64,000 bases of DNA from Mycobacterium sp. WUMAC-067 (GTDB lineage: Bacteria > Actinomycetota > Actinomycetes > Mycobacteriales > Mycobacteriaceae), in contig NZ_JAEKMI010000002.1 of the NCBI RefSeq assembly GCF_020217485.1, forward strand, positions 209,956 to 273,955, written 5' to 3'. Positions 44,570 through 52,953 of this stretch are shown piece by piece (the first letter of the stretch is position 1; each line of letters opens with the position of its first letter). Under the pieces are notes generated by a model. That model saw nothing but the letters and a program-made list of their open reading frames with translations, was not told the DNA's origin and searched no databases. A program made the position numbers and the translations under genes.

Positions 44570-44582
44570 GCGGCATCGATAC

Positions 44583-45113
44583 GTGGATCAGGATTTCAGC
44601 CAGCGGCTGGCCTTCGGCACCTATGAAGATGCGCTGCGGATGGTCGGCGCGAAAAGCGAACCCCGCACCGCGGCCACGGCGGTCAGCGCCGCGCGCATCC
44701 AATTGTTCGCCGCGATGGTCCGCGACGGCAATCGGTCCTATTGGGATTCCGAGTTCGCTCGTCAGCAGTGGGGAGGGCTGCTCGCGCCGCCCGCTCTGCT
44801 GATGGGATGGTTGATCGCGCCGCCCTGGCAGCCCGGAGGGAGAGGGTCCGGTTCATTGATCGCTTTGCGGGTGCCGCTGCCGGGCACCACATTCATCAAC
44901 GCGGCCAACGACGTTGAGTTTCCCCACCCCATCGTCGAAGGCGACGTGCTGACCGTCGTCGACGAGCTGGTATCGGTGTCGCCGGAAAAGCGGACCAGGC
45001 TGGGCGTCGGTCATTTCGTCGAGACGCTGGAGACCTACCGCCGCCAGGACGGCACCGTGGTCGCCACCTCCCGCAACACCCTGTTCCGCTTCACCCCCGG
45101 ACCGTCCTCGTGA
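44583..45113 (+). CDS. MaoC/FAS1-dehydratase-type hotdog protein
   Basis: A 176-residue hotdog protein resembling the N-terminal dehydratase domain found in mycobacterial two-subunit enoyl-CoA hydratases. It has the substrate-tunnel segment RDGNRSYWDSEFARQQWGGLLAPPALLMGW, then strands NAANDVEFPHPIVEGDVLTVVDELVSVSPEKRTRLGVGHFVE and NTLFRF. The hydratase catalytic Asp-His pair is not evident in this chain, as expected for a structural partner. The start is GTG 44583. The next hotdog gene overlaps it by 4 bp (GTGA), supporting a heterodimer. Confidence 0.78.
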   Translation: MDQDFSQRLAFGTYEDALRMVGAKSEPRTAATAVSAARIQLFAAMVRDGNRSYWDSEFARQQWGGLLAPPALLMGWLIAPPWQPGGRGSGSLIALRVPLPGTTFINAANDVEFPHPIVEGDVLTVVDELVSVSPEKRTRLGVGHFVETLETYRRQDGTVVATSRNTLFRFTPGPSS

Positions 45114-45571
45114 CCGCCGACGGCCTGGACTGGAACCGGATCACCGTTCCGGTCGAGCTGCCCGAAGTGGTTGACCACATCAGCTACCAGCGCGTGGTGG
45201 AGAACGCCGGGGCTACGTGGGACTACTTTCCCGGCCATTTCGATCCGGATTACGCCCAGGCCCAGGGCAATCCGACGATCTACGTCAACACGATGCACCT
45301 CGCCGGTTTCGCCGACCGCGTCGCGACCGAGTGGGCGGGACCGCGCAGCCGGGTGGTGCGTCGCTCCATGCGGCTGACCGGGTCGGTGTACGCCGGTGAC
45401 ACGATGACGGGCCGCGGCCGGGCCGTGGCCAAACGGCGGGACACCTCGGTGGACCCGCCACGCTGCCTGGTCGACGTCGAGATCCAGGTGACCAATCAGC
45501 ACGGCGCGCTGTGCTGCCCGGTCGAGCTGACCTTGCAGATGCCCGTATCCCCACCCCACGGCGATGGATGA
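45110..45571 (+). CDS. MaoC-like dehydratase subunit
   Basis: A 153-residue hotdog protein that probably pairs with the preceding gene product. The hydratase-2-like catalytic segment is WDYFPGHFDPDYAQAQG, with Asp and His in the usual relation. ADRVATEWAGPRSRVVRRSMRLTGSVYAGDTMTGRGRAV follows. Together the two would hydrate a 2-enoyl-CoA of bulky type, as known for the steroid-degrading heterodimers in actinobacteria. The start is GTG overlapping the previous stop, and the end overlaps the next start by 8 bp. Confidence 0.8.
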   Translation: MTADGLDWNRITVPVELPEVVDHISYQRVVENAGATWDYFPGHFDPDYAQAQGNPTIYVNTMHLAGFADRVATEWAGPRSRVVRRSMRLTGSVYAGDTMTGRGRAVAKRRDTSVDPPRCLVDVEIQVTNQHGALCCPVELTLQMPVSPPHGDG

Positions 45572-46094
45572 CGCGGTCGAGTTGCATTTGGCGGTGTGTC
45601 GGCGGTTCGGTGCGGCGGTCGCCTCGGCGAATGGCAATTGGGACCGTCAAACCCCCTGCGATGCCTGGGATGCCCGAGGAGTGCTCGAGCACGTCATCGG
45701 CTTTCACGATGTACTTCTTTTGCGGCCGCTGGGACTCAAACCCGAACGCCCGCACGAAGATCCGCAGCGGCGGTGGCAACTGACCTACCACTCGCTGACG
45801 GAGGCTTTTACCTCAGGCGTGGCAACACGGCTCGATGCCTACCCGCTGATCCCGAATCTGACCCGCGATGTCCTGGTGCATACCTGGGACCTCGCGCGTG
45901 CGGTGGGGGCCGACGCCAGACTGGACCCCGAGTGGTGTGAGATGTTTTGCGCCCGCCTACCGACGGATCCCCTGGACTTGGGCACGTCCGGAATGTTCGG
46001 TGCACCGATTACGCTGCGCGACGAGACCGACGCGCAGGCAAGGCTTCTGGCGCGCCTTGGCCGCGATCCCTGCTGGCGGCCGGAGACCTCATAG
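45564..46094 (+). CDS. DinB/MDMPI-like (TIGR03086-type) protein
   Basis: A 176-residue helical-bundle protein of the DinB / mycothiol-dependent maleylpyruvate isomerase superfamily. The characteristic TPCDAWDARGVLEHVIGFHD includes a metal-site His, and LVHTWDLARAVGAD supplies the late His. Members bind a divalent metal and often use mycothiol. Several are isomerases or glutathione-transferase-like enzymes. It is the last gene of the plus-strand operon, overlapping the MaoC gene by 8 bp and the convergent aldehyde dehydrogenase by 6 bp. Specific reaction unknown. Confidence 0.78.
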   Translation: MDDAVELHLAVCRRFGAAVASANGNWDRQTPCDAWDARGVLEHVIGFHDVLLLRPLGLKPERPHEDPQRRWQLTYHSLTEAFTSGVATRLDAYPLIPNLTRDVLVHTWDLARAVGADARLDPEWCEMFCARLPTDPLDLGTSGMFGAPITLRDETDAQARLLARLGRDPCWRPETS

Positions 46095-47555
46095 GGGCGG
46101 CAGCTGTCCTTTGCATACCAGCGTCTGCAGCTCGACGTACTCGTGCAGGCCCTCGGGGCCGAACTCGCGCCCGATGCCGGATTGCTTGAATCCGCCGAAC
46201 GGCGCGCCGATGTCGAGCGTGTACATGTTGATGCCGTAGGTCCCGGTGCGGACGGCGGCCGCGACGTCGAGGCCGTGCCCGATGTCGGATGTCCACACCG
46301 AACCGGCCAGACCGTAGTCGGTCTCGTTGGCGATGCGGATCGCGTCATCCTCGTCGCGGTAGCGCAGCACCGTCAGCACCGGCCCGAAAATCTCCTCCCG
46401 GGCGATGCGCATGTCGTTGGTGGCGTCGGCGAACAGCGTCGGCTGCACGTACCAGCCGCGCTCGGACGGACTCTGTTCGCCACCCAGGACGAGGCGGGCG
46501 CCTTCGCTGCGGCCGGACTGGATGTAGTCCTGGACGCGGCGCTGTTGTCGTTGGGCGACAAGCGGTCCGATGTCCGTTGCCTCGTCGGCCGGGTCGCCGA
46601 CATTGAGCGCTGACATCATGCCGGCCAGCGCGTCGACGACCTCGTCGTGCTTCCGGTCGCTGACCAGGATGCGGGTCTGGGCGACGCACGCCTGACCGTT
46701 GTTCATCAGGCCGGCGCTCTTCAATCCGGCCACGGTCTTGTCGATGTCGGCGTCGTCGAGAATGATCGCCGCCGACTTGCCGCCCAGCTCCAGGCTCACG
46801 CGCTTCAGCTGTTCCCCGCACAGGGCGGCGATCCGGCGCCCGACGGCGCTGGAGCCGGTGAACGCGATCTTGTCCACGCCCGGGTGGCGCACGAGGGCCT
46901 CGCCCACGTCGGTGCCGCCGGGCAGGACGGAGACCACGCCTTCGGGCAGGTCGAGCTGCTCGATCATCTCGGCCAACCACAAAGCGTCCAAAGGCGTTTC
47001 GGGTGCGGGCTTGACGATCACGGTGCAGCCCGCGATCAGGGCGGGGATCAGCTTGGGCATGATCAAGAACTGCGGCACGTTCCACGGCACGATCGCCCCG
47101 ACCACCCCGACGGGGGCCCGGCGCAAGTGCACTTCGCCCAGCACCCCCTGGCGGCGTTCGGTCCATGGAAAGTCGCGGGCGGCGGCCAGCGCGAGGTGGA
47201 TCAGCGTTGCGGCGGCCGCGCCCTGGCCCATCCGGCTGAAACTGCGCGGCGAGCCCATCTCGTCGGTGATCAGGTCGGCCATCTCGTCGCTGTGGCCGGC
47301 GTAGATCGCGGCGAGCTGTTCGACTTTGGCCATCCGATCGGCATGACTCATCTGCGGCCACGGTCCGTGATCGAAGGCGCGCCGCGCGGCGACGACCGCG
47401 GCGTCGACGTCCTCCGGCCCGGCCGCCTGGACATGGCCGACCGGCTCTTCGGAGTGCGGCGAGATCACATCGAGCTGATGCGGATCGGCGGGCTTGCGCC
47501 ACTGCCCTCCGATGAACACTTCGTCATAACAACGATGGTCGGCATTCTTCGTCAT
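46089..47555 (-). CDS. Aldehyde dehydrogenase
   Basis: A 488-residue NAD(P)-dependent aldehyde dehydrogenase. It has the catalytic Cys290 in NNGQACVAQ, general base Glu256 in [10 protein letters not shown], the oxyanion Asn159 in VPWNVPQF, and the C-terminal [17 protein letters not shown]. All are intact, so oxidation of an aldehyde to an acid is expected. The frame is open to 47816, but ATG 47555 ([19 protein letters not shown]) is the family-like start. It is divergent from the AttH/CrtC-like gene through motif site E. Confidence 0.92.
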   Translation of the reverse strand: MTKNADHRCYDEVFIGGQWRKPADPHQLDVISPHSEEPVGHVQAAGPEDVDAAVVAARRAFDHGPWPQMSHADRMAKVEQLAAIYAGHSDEMADLITDEMGSPRSFSRMGQGAAAATLIHLALAAARDFPWTERRQGVLGEVHLRRAPVGVVGAIVPWNVPQFLIMPKLIPALIAGCTVIVKPAPETPLDALWLAEMIEQLDLPEGVVSVLPGGTDVGEALVRHPGVDKIAFTGSSAVGRRIAALCGEQLKRVSLELGGKSAAIILDDADIDKTVAGLKSAGLMNNGQACVAQTRILVSDRKHDEVVDALAGMMSALNVGDPADEATDIGPLVAQRQQRRVQDYIQSGRSEGARLVLGGEQSPSERGWYVQPTLFADATNDMRIAREEIFGPVLTVLRYRDEDDAIRIANETDYGLAGSVWTSDIGHGLDVAAAVRTGTYGINMYTLDIGAPFGGFKQSGIGREFGPEGLHEYVELQTLVCKGQLPPL

Positions 47556-47610
47556 CGGGGCGCCTCCTCGAGGCAGCGGTGGGTACGGGACGAGACCGTG
47601 ACCGTGATTC

Positions 47611-47640
47611 GCTATTGACGCTAACATAGCCAAAATAGAA
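47611..47640. promoter_or_regulatory. Recurrent AT-rich motif, site E
   Basis: CTAACATAGCCAAAATAG (47621-47638) lies in the divergent gap, 65 bp from the aldehyde dehydrogenase start and 55 bp from the next plus-strand gene. CTATT (47612-47616) and AATAG (47634-47638) are complementary with a 17-bp spacer, the same geometry as in site C. Confidence 0.65.
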
Positions 47641-47693
47641 CGAGTAGCAGCCGCGGGTGGATCATCAGCAACGATGTCGAGGCGAGGCGCGAT

Positions 47694-49049
47694 ATGAAGA
47701 GCGACTGGCGCAGTTATCCATTCCAGTTGGTTCCCGGGGACGGCCAGCTCGAGTTCCCCGCCGCCGAAGGTGAACACCCCGACCAGGAGTCGGACACCTG
47801 GTTCATCGCGGGCCAACTCGACGCCGCCGAGACCGACCGGTCATTTGCCTTCCTGACCATCTTCAACAAGAACCGGCCCGGCGGAACGATCGTCGCCGAC
47901 TTCTACACTATGGCGCTCTTCGACCTCGATACCGGCGATTACGGCACCTACACGGATTACGACATGCCGCCGACCAACCTCGAACCGGGCGCCTCGCGCA
48001 AGCTGGAGCTCGCCACCGGCTACCTCGACATCAGCTATGCCAGCGGTGCCGGCACCGCGTCCTGGATCACCTGCCGCAACGGCGACGGGGGTCTGCTGCC
48101 CTACACCTACCGCGTCAGCCTGGTGGGGGAGGATCATTCCGGCCGGCGCATGCGGCTGGACCTGGCCGTAACCCCCACGCGCGCACCGACTCCGGTGGGC
48201 GCCTCGACCTACAACGGCAAGATCGTCTGCTTCGGCCAGGACGACACCTACTCGTACTTCCAGACCGGTATGGCGATGACCGGCACCCTGCGCTGGGGCG
48301 AGGAGGTCCACCAGGTCTCCGGCAGCAGCGGCCATGTCGATCGGCAATGGTTCCCGAAATACGCCGGCGGCGGGGGAACCGCTGGGGATCCGAGGGCCAG
48401 GTCGCACGAATGGCGCACCATCAACTTCGACAACGGCGTCGACTTGAGCATCTGGCGACAGTTCGACCGCATGAACGACAATGCCCTGCAGCCGTTCACC
48501 GGTGTCACCGCGAGCTACCCCGATCCCGCCACATCGCCGCAATGCGCCGAAGACGTCGAGGTCACGATCAGCAGCTACGTCCGGTGGCCGGAGACGGTGC
48601 GGCCCCTGGTGCGTCCGCTCGCCCCGGCCCGGTATATGCCCGACCGCCACCGGATCACCTGTCCCACACTGGGACTCGACATCGTCGGCGAGCCGGTTGT
48701 GGCCGCACCCGCGCACGGCCTGCCGATCGAATACATGGAAGGGCCCTACCGTTACCGCGGGACGCTGGGCGGCCAGCCGGTGACCGCGTTCGCCTTCAAC
48801 GAACGATCGCTCGCGCTGTATCGGGATTGGGAGCTGGTCGAGGTGCTCACCACCACCATTACCAATACCGGACCGTCCGATCCCGACCTGCAGACCACCG
48901 TGGATCAGCTGGTGCCGTTGGTGGCCGCCGGGCGTCGGCGCGAGGCGATCGAACTGCTCAGCGCGGCGCGACCCGCCCAAACCGGCGTGCTGGCAACGCT
49001 ATTGGACGACCTGGTGGCGGTGCTGTCGGCGGACGAGTCAGCGAGCTGA
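47694..49049 (+). CDS. AttH/CrtC-like (lipocalin-type beta-barrel) protein
   Basis: A 451-residue protein matching the CrtC/AttH family, which includes hydroxyneurosporene (carotenoid) hydratases. The family signature of Gly-x-x-Asp-x-Gln-Trp type is visible as SGHVDRQWFPKY. It sits among many antiparallel strands (TWFIAGQLDAAETDRSFAFLTIF, FDLDTGDYGTYTDYDMPP, ITCPTLGLDIVGEPV). A C-terminal helical tail of about 60 residues follows. No signal peptide is evident, so it is probably cytosolic. A role in hydrating or binding an isoprenoid-like substrate is a guess from family membership. Its 3' end overlaps the convergent Rieske gene by 12 bp. Confidence 0.7.
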   Translation: MKSDWRSYPFQLVPGDGQLEFPAAEGEHPDQESDTWFIAGQLDAAETDRSFAFLTIFNKNRPGGTIVADFYTMALFDLDTGDYGTYTDYDMPPTNLEPGASRKLELATGYLDISYASGAGTASWITCRNGDGGLLPYTYRVSLVGEDHSGRRMRLDLAVTPTRAPTPVGASTYNGKIVCFGQDDTYSYFQTGMAMTGTLRWGEEVHQVSGSSGHVDRQWFPKYAGGGGTAGDPRARSHEWRTINFDNGVDLSIWRQFDRMNDNALQPFTGVTASYPDPATSPQCAEDVEVTISSYVRWPETVRPLVRPLAPARYMPDRHRITCPTLGLDIVGEPVVAAPAHGLPIEYMEGPYRYRGTLGGQPVTAFAFNERSLALYRDWELVEVLTTTITNTGPSDPDLQTTVDQLVPLVAAGRRREAIELLSAARPAQTGVLATLLDDLVAVLSADESAS

Positions 49050-50183
49050 GCCCGCCAGCGCCTCGGCCCACGTGATGTGGCGGTGCTGCAATCCCGGCTC
49101 GTTGCGACCGAACACCAGGTGGTCGCGGGCCCCCGACTCGAGGTTGGCCTGTAGCCCCTCCACCAACCGGTAGTCCTCGTCGCGCACGGTGGCGTGTGCG
49201 TATTCGAAGACGGCTTGAGCGCCGGCGGCCACCGATTCGTCGGACAGGTCTTGCGGTGTGGCGTTCTGGTGGACGGTGATCGACCTGCCGGGCTGAACAC
49301 CCGGGTAGACGCGGAACAGTTCGCCGTTGGCGATGGTTACCGACAGCACGATGTTGGGGAACAGCGCGTAGATCACGACCATGTTGTGGAACGGATTCCA
49401 CTGCTCCTCGGGCATGTCGTCGAGTTCCAGGATGGTGTTGAGCGGGAAGATCAGCCGATGATGCGGGCCGAAGGAGTCGAACACCGTGCAGTTGCTGCGT
49501 GCGATGGTGGCGAAGGTTTGCCGATGGACGGTCGCGAAATGGTAGTTCTCGGCGAACGTGTCGATCGCCAGTTTCCAATTGATCGCAGTGTCGAGAACCT
49601 TCTCGCCCAACGGCGACCAGCGCCCGATACCCCAGGAGTCGAGCTCGTCGGCGAGCGGCCCCAGGTGCGCGGCCACGTCCAGCTTCGTACCGGGATCCAG
49701 TGAGACCCAAAGGAATCCGGCGAATTCGGTGGCCGGAAGCTCGGCCAGACCGTCGGAGCGCAGCGCCGCGTCCGGGAAACCCTCACGCCCCGGCACCCCC
49801 ACCAGCCGCCCGGTGTTGTCGTATGTCCACGCGTGGTAGGGACAGGTGAACCGCTTGGCGGTGCCGCATCCCGTGACCACCTGCGACTGCCGATGCAGGC
49901 AGACGTTGTCGAACGCCTTCACCGATCCATCGGAGGTTCTGGTCAACAGGATGGACCGCCCCATCACCGTCTTGGTGCAATACGCCCCGGGGGCGGGAAG
50001 TTCGGACACGTAGCCGACCAACTGCGGGCTGGCCAGCAGCATGGCCCGGTCGAGGCGGTGGCGCTCGGGGCTGGTGTAGTCCCGCGCGTCGACCCGATGC
50101 TCGCTCGGCGCGAGGTCGGTTGTCTTGTCGCGCGCCAACTTCAAGGCACGGCGGGTCAGGTCGATGAGCTGGTCGCGTTCCAT
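49038..50183 (-). CDS. Rieske aromatic-ring-hydroxylating-type oxygenase alpha subunit
   Basis: A 381-residue oxygenase alpha subunit of the phenylpropionate/choline-monooxygenase-like type, distinct from the two KshA-like proteins. Rieske ligands are Cys95-x-His97 (CLHRQSQV) and Cys114-x2-His117 (CPYHAWTYD). The non-heme iron site is TFAENYHFATVH (His215, His220). No small subunit, ferredoxin or reductase gene is adjacent. A copy of the recurrent AT-rich motif lies 40 bp upstream of its ATG. It is downstream of and same-strand with the XRE regulator gene, separated by 75 bp. Confidence 0.88.
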   Translation of the reverse strand: MERDQLIDLTRRALKLARDKTTDLAPSEHRVDARDYTSPERHRLDRAMLLASPQLVGYVSELPAPGAYCTKTVMGRSILLTRTSDGSVKAFDNVCLHRQSQVVTGCGTAKRFTCPYHAWTYDNTGRLVGVPGREGFPDAALRSDGLAELPATEFAGFLWVSLDPGTKLDVAAHLGPLADELDSWGIGRWSPLGEKVLDTAINWKLAIDTFAENYHFATVHRQTFATIARSNCTVFDSFGPHHRLIFPLNTILELDDMPEEQWNPFHNMVVIYALFPNIVLSVTIANGELFRVYPGVQPGRSITVHQNATPQDLSDESVAAGAQAVFEYAHATVRDEDYRLVEGLQANLESGARDHLVFGRNEPGLQHRHITWAEALAGSAR

Positions 50184-50216
50184 CTGAACTCCGGTTGCAG
50201 TCGAGCGCTCGCGTTA

Positions 50217-50243
50217 ACTCTACTAACTTTATAGTGATAATAA
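50217..50243. promoter_or_regulatory. Recurrent AT-rich motif, site F (variant)
   Basis: CTAACTTTATAGTGATAATA (50223-50242) precedes the Rieske gene on the minus strand. ATAGTGATAATAAA matches site B with a two-base deletion. On the minus strand TATAAAG and TTATCA could act as -10-like elements. It is the weakest of the six but is placed exactly where the others are. Confidence 0.5.
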
Positions 50244-50258
50244 ATTAAGGTCCACGCG

Positions 50259-51104
50259 CTAGCGCGAGCCGATGTAGGGAAGCACCTGCGGGTGCTGCTG
50301 CGCGATCGCTCGCAGGCGCCGATCGCTGTCGAGACCGCGCAGGTAGTCGGCGGTGGCCGGGTCCGCGGGAAAGAACGACTCGATGATGAGGCTCTCCACC
50401 GAGATGTCGAGCGGGCTGCCGAACGTTGCGATGGTGCTGATGAACCGGAGTTCGGTGTCGTCGAGCGTAAGCATCCGAAACGGCACGTACAGCTCGCCGG
50501 TCCGCTCGCCGCGGTCGGCTCCCTCCGGCGCCGGATAACTCGAAAGTTCCTCGTAAAGCCGGCGGATGTCGGGCGCCGCGGTGGCCCGCGCGTGCCGGCG
50601 AACCCGGCCCAGGATGGCCGCGTGCACCTCGGCACGGTTGAGCAAGCGCTGCGCCAACCCCAGCGGGTGCAGGCACAACTTCATGACGTTGATCGGTGGG
50701 CGCAGGAGCTCGGGGTCAACCCCTTCGGCGAGCACGACGCAACCCACGTTCCCCGCGATCAGGTTCCAGCAGGCATCGGTGACGATGGCCGGGTACGGGG
50801 CGTGGCCGGCCAATACCGAGTCGACGGCCGCCTTCACCGGCCTCATTCGTTCGGCATCCAAGGTGTGCTCGCCGAACACCGGTGCGTAGCCGCCGTCGAG
50901 CAGCAGTCGGTTGCGCGCAGCCAGCGGAAGATCCAGGGACTCGCCGACGCGCAGCAACAAGGCACGGCTGGGATTGGCCCTGCCGGTCTCGACGAAACTG
51001 AGGTGGCGGGGCGAGACGCCGACCTGATGCGCGAGTTCCATCTGACTCAATCGCCGACGAGTGCGCCACTCCCGCACCGCGGTACCCGCTATGCCCCCAG
51101 CCAT
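50259..51104 (-). CDS. XRE-family regulator with MmyB-like ligand domain
   Basis: A 281-residue regulator. The N-terminal HTH is VREWRTRRRLSQMELAHQVGVSPRHLSFVETGRANPSRALLLRVGESL. The remaining domain (YAPVFGEHTLDAERMRPVKAAVDSVLAGHAPYPAIVTDACWNLIAGN) matches the MmyB-like PAS-related domain common in actinobacterial regulators. That domain may bind a fatty-acid-like ligand. It is divergent from a small membrane-protein gene and upstream of the Rieske gene on the same strand. The divergent gap contains several TAGGT/GGTAA-type repeats. Confidence 0.88.
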   Translation of the reverse strand: MAGGIAGTAVREWRTRRRLSQMELAHQVGVSPRHLSFVETGRANPSRALLLRVGESLDLPLAARNRLLLDGGYAPVFGEHTLDAERMRPVKAAVDSVLAGHAPYPAIVTDACWNLIAGNVGCVVLAEGVDPELLRPPINVMKLCLHPLGLAQRLLNRAEVHAAILGRVRRHARATAAPDIRRLYEELSSYPAPEGADRGERTGELYVPFRMLTLDDTELRFISTIATFGSPLDISVESLIIESFFPADPATADYLRGLDSDRRLRAIAQQHPQVLPYIGSR

Positions 51105-51190
51105 CTTGAAAAACCTAACGCCGTAGGTGGGCCTAAACCACTACCTCGAAGGTAATCGACGTAGTTACCTGGGCGGCGAAGACTGCATGC
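51105..51190. promoter_or_regulatory. Divergent control region with repeated half-sites
   Basis: This 86-bp gap contains GGTAA-N9-TTACC (about 51150-51168) and an imperfect repeat of GTAGGTGG with CCACTAC (about 51122-51143). Such clustering is usual for an XRE-type autoregulator binding between divergent genes. Exact operator limits cannot be set by eye. Confidence 0.45.
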
Positions 51191-51631
51191 ATGACCACAT
51201 CACCGACACCAACGTTGCCGCCGCAGCCGACGGTTCTGCGCCGCGCATTCGCCGCGGCCGCCGTCGGTCGGATCCTGCTGGGCGCCACCGCGTTCGCCTA
51301 CCCCGCATCCCAGACGCGCATGAACGGCGTGCCGGATCACCTGCTGTCCACGGAGCTCAAGTACCTGATCCGCATATTCGGGGCCCGCGCACTGGCCCTG
51401 GGCGTCGGTTATCTCAGCAGCGACGAACCCAACCGTCGGCGCTGGCAATACATCGGCCTGATGGTCGACACGCTGGACAACGTCAACGCCCTGATGGAGC
51501 TGAGACGCCTCAAGCGCGGCGATCCCAAGGTTCGCTCGCTGCTGAGCCTCATGGCGGTGACCGGCCCGTACGCGATTTTGGGCGCAGCGGGCGCGCTGCA
51601 GCGCCGATACGGCACTGCAACACACATGTGA
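51191..51631 (+). CDS. Small hydrophobic protein, unknown function
   Basis: A 146-residue protein with an N-terminal hydrophobic stretch (RRAFAAAAVGRILLGATAFAYP), a second near ARALALGVGYLSS and a third near SLMAVTGPYAILGAAGALQ, suggesting two to three membrane segments. The pattern recalls small conserved actinobacterial membrane proteins, but I do not recognise a function. It is divergent from the XRE regulator, which may control it, and ends 49 bp before the Tat-exported DUF1906 gene. Confidence 0.7.
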   Translation: MTTSPTPTLPPQPTVLRRAFAAAAVGRILLGATAFAYPASQTRMNGVPDHLLSTELKYLIRIFGARALALGVGYLSSDEPNRRRWQYIGLMVDTLDNVNALMELRRLKRGDPKVRSLLSLMAVTGPYAILGAAGALQRRYGTATHM

Positions 51632-51652
51632 CCAGTGTGATCAATGTGTCAC
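51628..51652. promoter_or_regulatory. Inverted repeat upstream of the DUF1906 gene
   Basis: GTGAC (51628-51632) and GTCAC (51648-51652) flank 15 bases and overlap the stop codon of the preceding gene, 29 bp before the next start. The half-sites resemble CRP-type ones, but the spacing does not fit the usual 6-bp CRP spacer. It could be a regulator site of another kind. Confidence 0.3.
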
Positions 51653-51680
51653 TTGAGGTCTCTGTCGTACCCTGTGGCTT

Positions 51681-52403
51681 GTGTCATCAGTTTCGCGCCG
51701 CGACCTGTTCAAATACGCGGCCGCGGCGCCGGCCCTGGTGGGTCTGGGCGTCGCGGGTGCGTCGTTGCGCGCCGCGCCGGCCTCGGCGTCGCTGGGCACC
51801 CTGCTGGATTACGCGGCCGGCGTCATTCCGGCCAGCCAGATCCGGGCTGCGGGCGCCGTGGGATCGATCCGGTACGTCTCGGACCGCCGGCCCGGCGGCA
51901 AGTGGATGCTCGGCAAGCCGATCCAGGTCGCCGAAGCGCGCGACCTCCACAGCAACGGCCTCAAGATCGTCTCCTGCTACCAGTACGGCAAGGGCAACAC
52001 CGCGGACTGGCTGGGCGGCGCCAATGCCGGCCTGCAGCACGCGCAGCGCGGGATGCAACTGCACGCCGCGGCCGGCGGGCCCGCCAGCGCGCCCATCTAT
52101 GCCTCGATCGACGACGACCCCTCCTATGAGCAGTACAAAAGCCAGGTAGCGCCGTACCTGCGGTCGTGGGAGTCGGTGATCGGTCATCAGCGCACAGGCG
52201 TGTACGCCAACTCGAAGACCATCGACTGGGCATTGCACGACGGTTTGGGCTCCTACTTCTGGCAGCACAACTGGGGTTCCCCCAAGGGGTACGCCCATCC
52301 CGCCGCCAACTTGCACCAAGTTGAAATCGACAAACGCAGCGTCGGCGGGGTCGGCGTGGACATCAACGAAATCCTCAAACCCGAATTCGGGCAGTGGGCC
52401 TAG
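51681..52403 (+). CDS. Tat-exported DUF1906 (glycoside-hydrolase-like) protein, Rv2525c-type
   Basis: A 240-residue protein beginning at GTG 51681. A twin-arginine signal (SRRDLFKYAAAAPALVGLGVAGASLRAAPASA) is followed by a DUF1906 TIM-barrel-like domain: DYAAGVIPASQIRAAGAVGSIRYVSDRR, IVSCYQYGKGNTADWLGGANAGLQHAQRG, PIYASIDDDPSY and YFWQHNWGSP. The family is related to glycoside hydrolase 25-like folds acting on cell-wall material. In M. tuberculosis the equivalent gene, Rv2525c, also lies directly upstream of fas. Likely periplasmic or cell-wall located. Enzymatic activity is inferred, not established here. Confidence 0.9.
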   Translation: MSSVSRRDLFKYAAAAPALVGLGVAGASLRAAPASASLGTLLDYAAGVIPASQIRAAGAVGSIRYVSDRRPGGKWMLGKPIQVAEARDLHSNGLKIVSCYQYGKGNTADWLGGANAGLQHAQRGMQLHAAAGGPASAPIYASIDDDPSYEQYKSQVAPYLRSWESVIGHQRTGVYANSKTIDWALHDGLGSYFWQHNWGSPKGYAHPAANLHQVEIDKRSVGGVGVDINEILKPEFGQWA

Positions 52404-52620
52404 CGGCCCACATCGCCGTCCGTTCCGACCGGGACTCGGACTCTTAGAAACCCCAGCAAACACTCGTTCGCTCATTTCCGGGCGGGGCGGTCGCGCGCGC
52501 CCGGCGGACGACGCCGTCAGCGCCGCGTGAACGGCGCTCCGCGGCTCAAAATTTTTATGTAACGATTCGATAACAAAACTGCTTTGATCTGCGCAGTTAT
52601 AGCTACTCGACCGTAACCAC

Positions 52621-52686
52621 CTGCATGCAGCGGGTTTGCGAATCGCATGCGGGCCGCCGGTCAAACCACGTGTTACCCACAACACG
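52621..52686. promoter_or_regulatory. Cluster of palindromes upstream of fas, candidate FasR/regulator sites
   Basis: Three self-complementary elements fall within 66 bp: CTGCATGCAG (52621-52630), TGCGA-A-TCGCA (52637-52647) and CGTGTT-ACCCAC-AACACG (52669-52686). They lie 270-330 bp upstream of the fas start. Known family biology makes a TetR-type activator binding here reasonable, but I cannot match them to a published FasR sequence from memory. Confidence 0.5.
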
Positions 52687-52746
52687 GTTACCCATGCGTA
52701 GAACTCGCCAGTAACCGATCACCACGCAAAACGGGGGTCGAATCTT

Positions 52747-52854
52747 ATGACACTCTTAGTACAGCCGATGAAGTCCGTCGCACCGCTCAGCTCCATCCGG
52801 GCGGTCCGCCGACAACGCACCGGCAGCCGTATCCCGGCTGTGATTCGACGCTGA
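52747..52854 (+). CDS. Possible small leader reading frame upstream of fas
   Basis: A 35-codon frame starting ATG with GGGGG about 10 bases upstream. It encodes a short basic peptide (MTLLVQPMKSVAPL then Arg-rich) and stops 99 bp before the fas start. It may be a translated leader or chance; no homologous peptide is recognised. Confidence 0.2.
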   Translation: MTLLVQPMKSVAPLSSIRAVRRQRTGSRIPAVIRR

Positions 52855-52953
52855 ACCACGCCGCATCGAGGAGCACCGGCGAGGCCCACCCTCTGGTGGT
52901 GACCGCCCACACGAACCGATACGAAAAGACGCATACCAGGGGAGACGCAGAAG

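Larger units (their letters stand above)
52404..52953. other. Long intergenic region upstream of fas, 550 bp
   Basis: This is unusually long for the window and more AT-rich around 52545-52620. It contains a 10-bp palindrome at 52621-52630 and TGCGA-A-TCGCA at 52637-52647. CGTGTT-N6-AACACG lies at 52669-52686, and a 35-codon reading frame at 52747-52854. It must hold the fas promoter. M. tuberculosis fas is known to be activated by FasR, a TetR-family protein; these repeats are candidate sites. Confidence 0.55.

Noticed and set aside
51628..51652. CRP/FNR-type site upstream of the DUF1906 gene
   Set aside because: The half-sites GTGA/TCAC are present but spacing does not fit the usual TGTGA-N6-TCACA arrangement; kept only as a generic inverted repeat.
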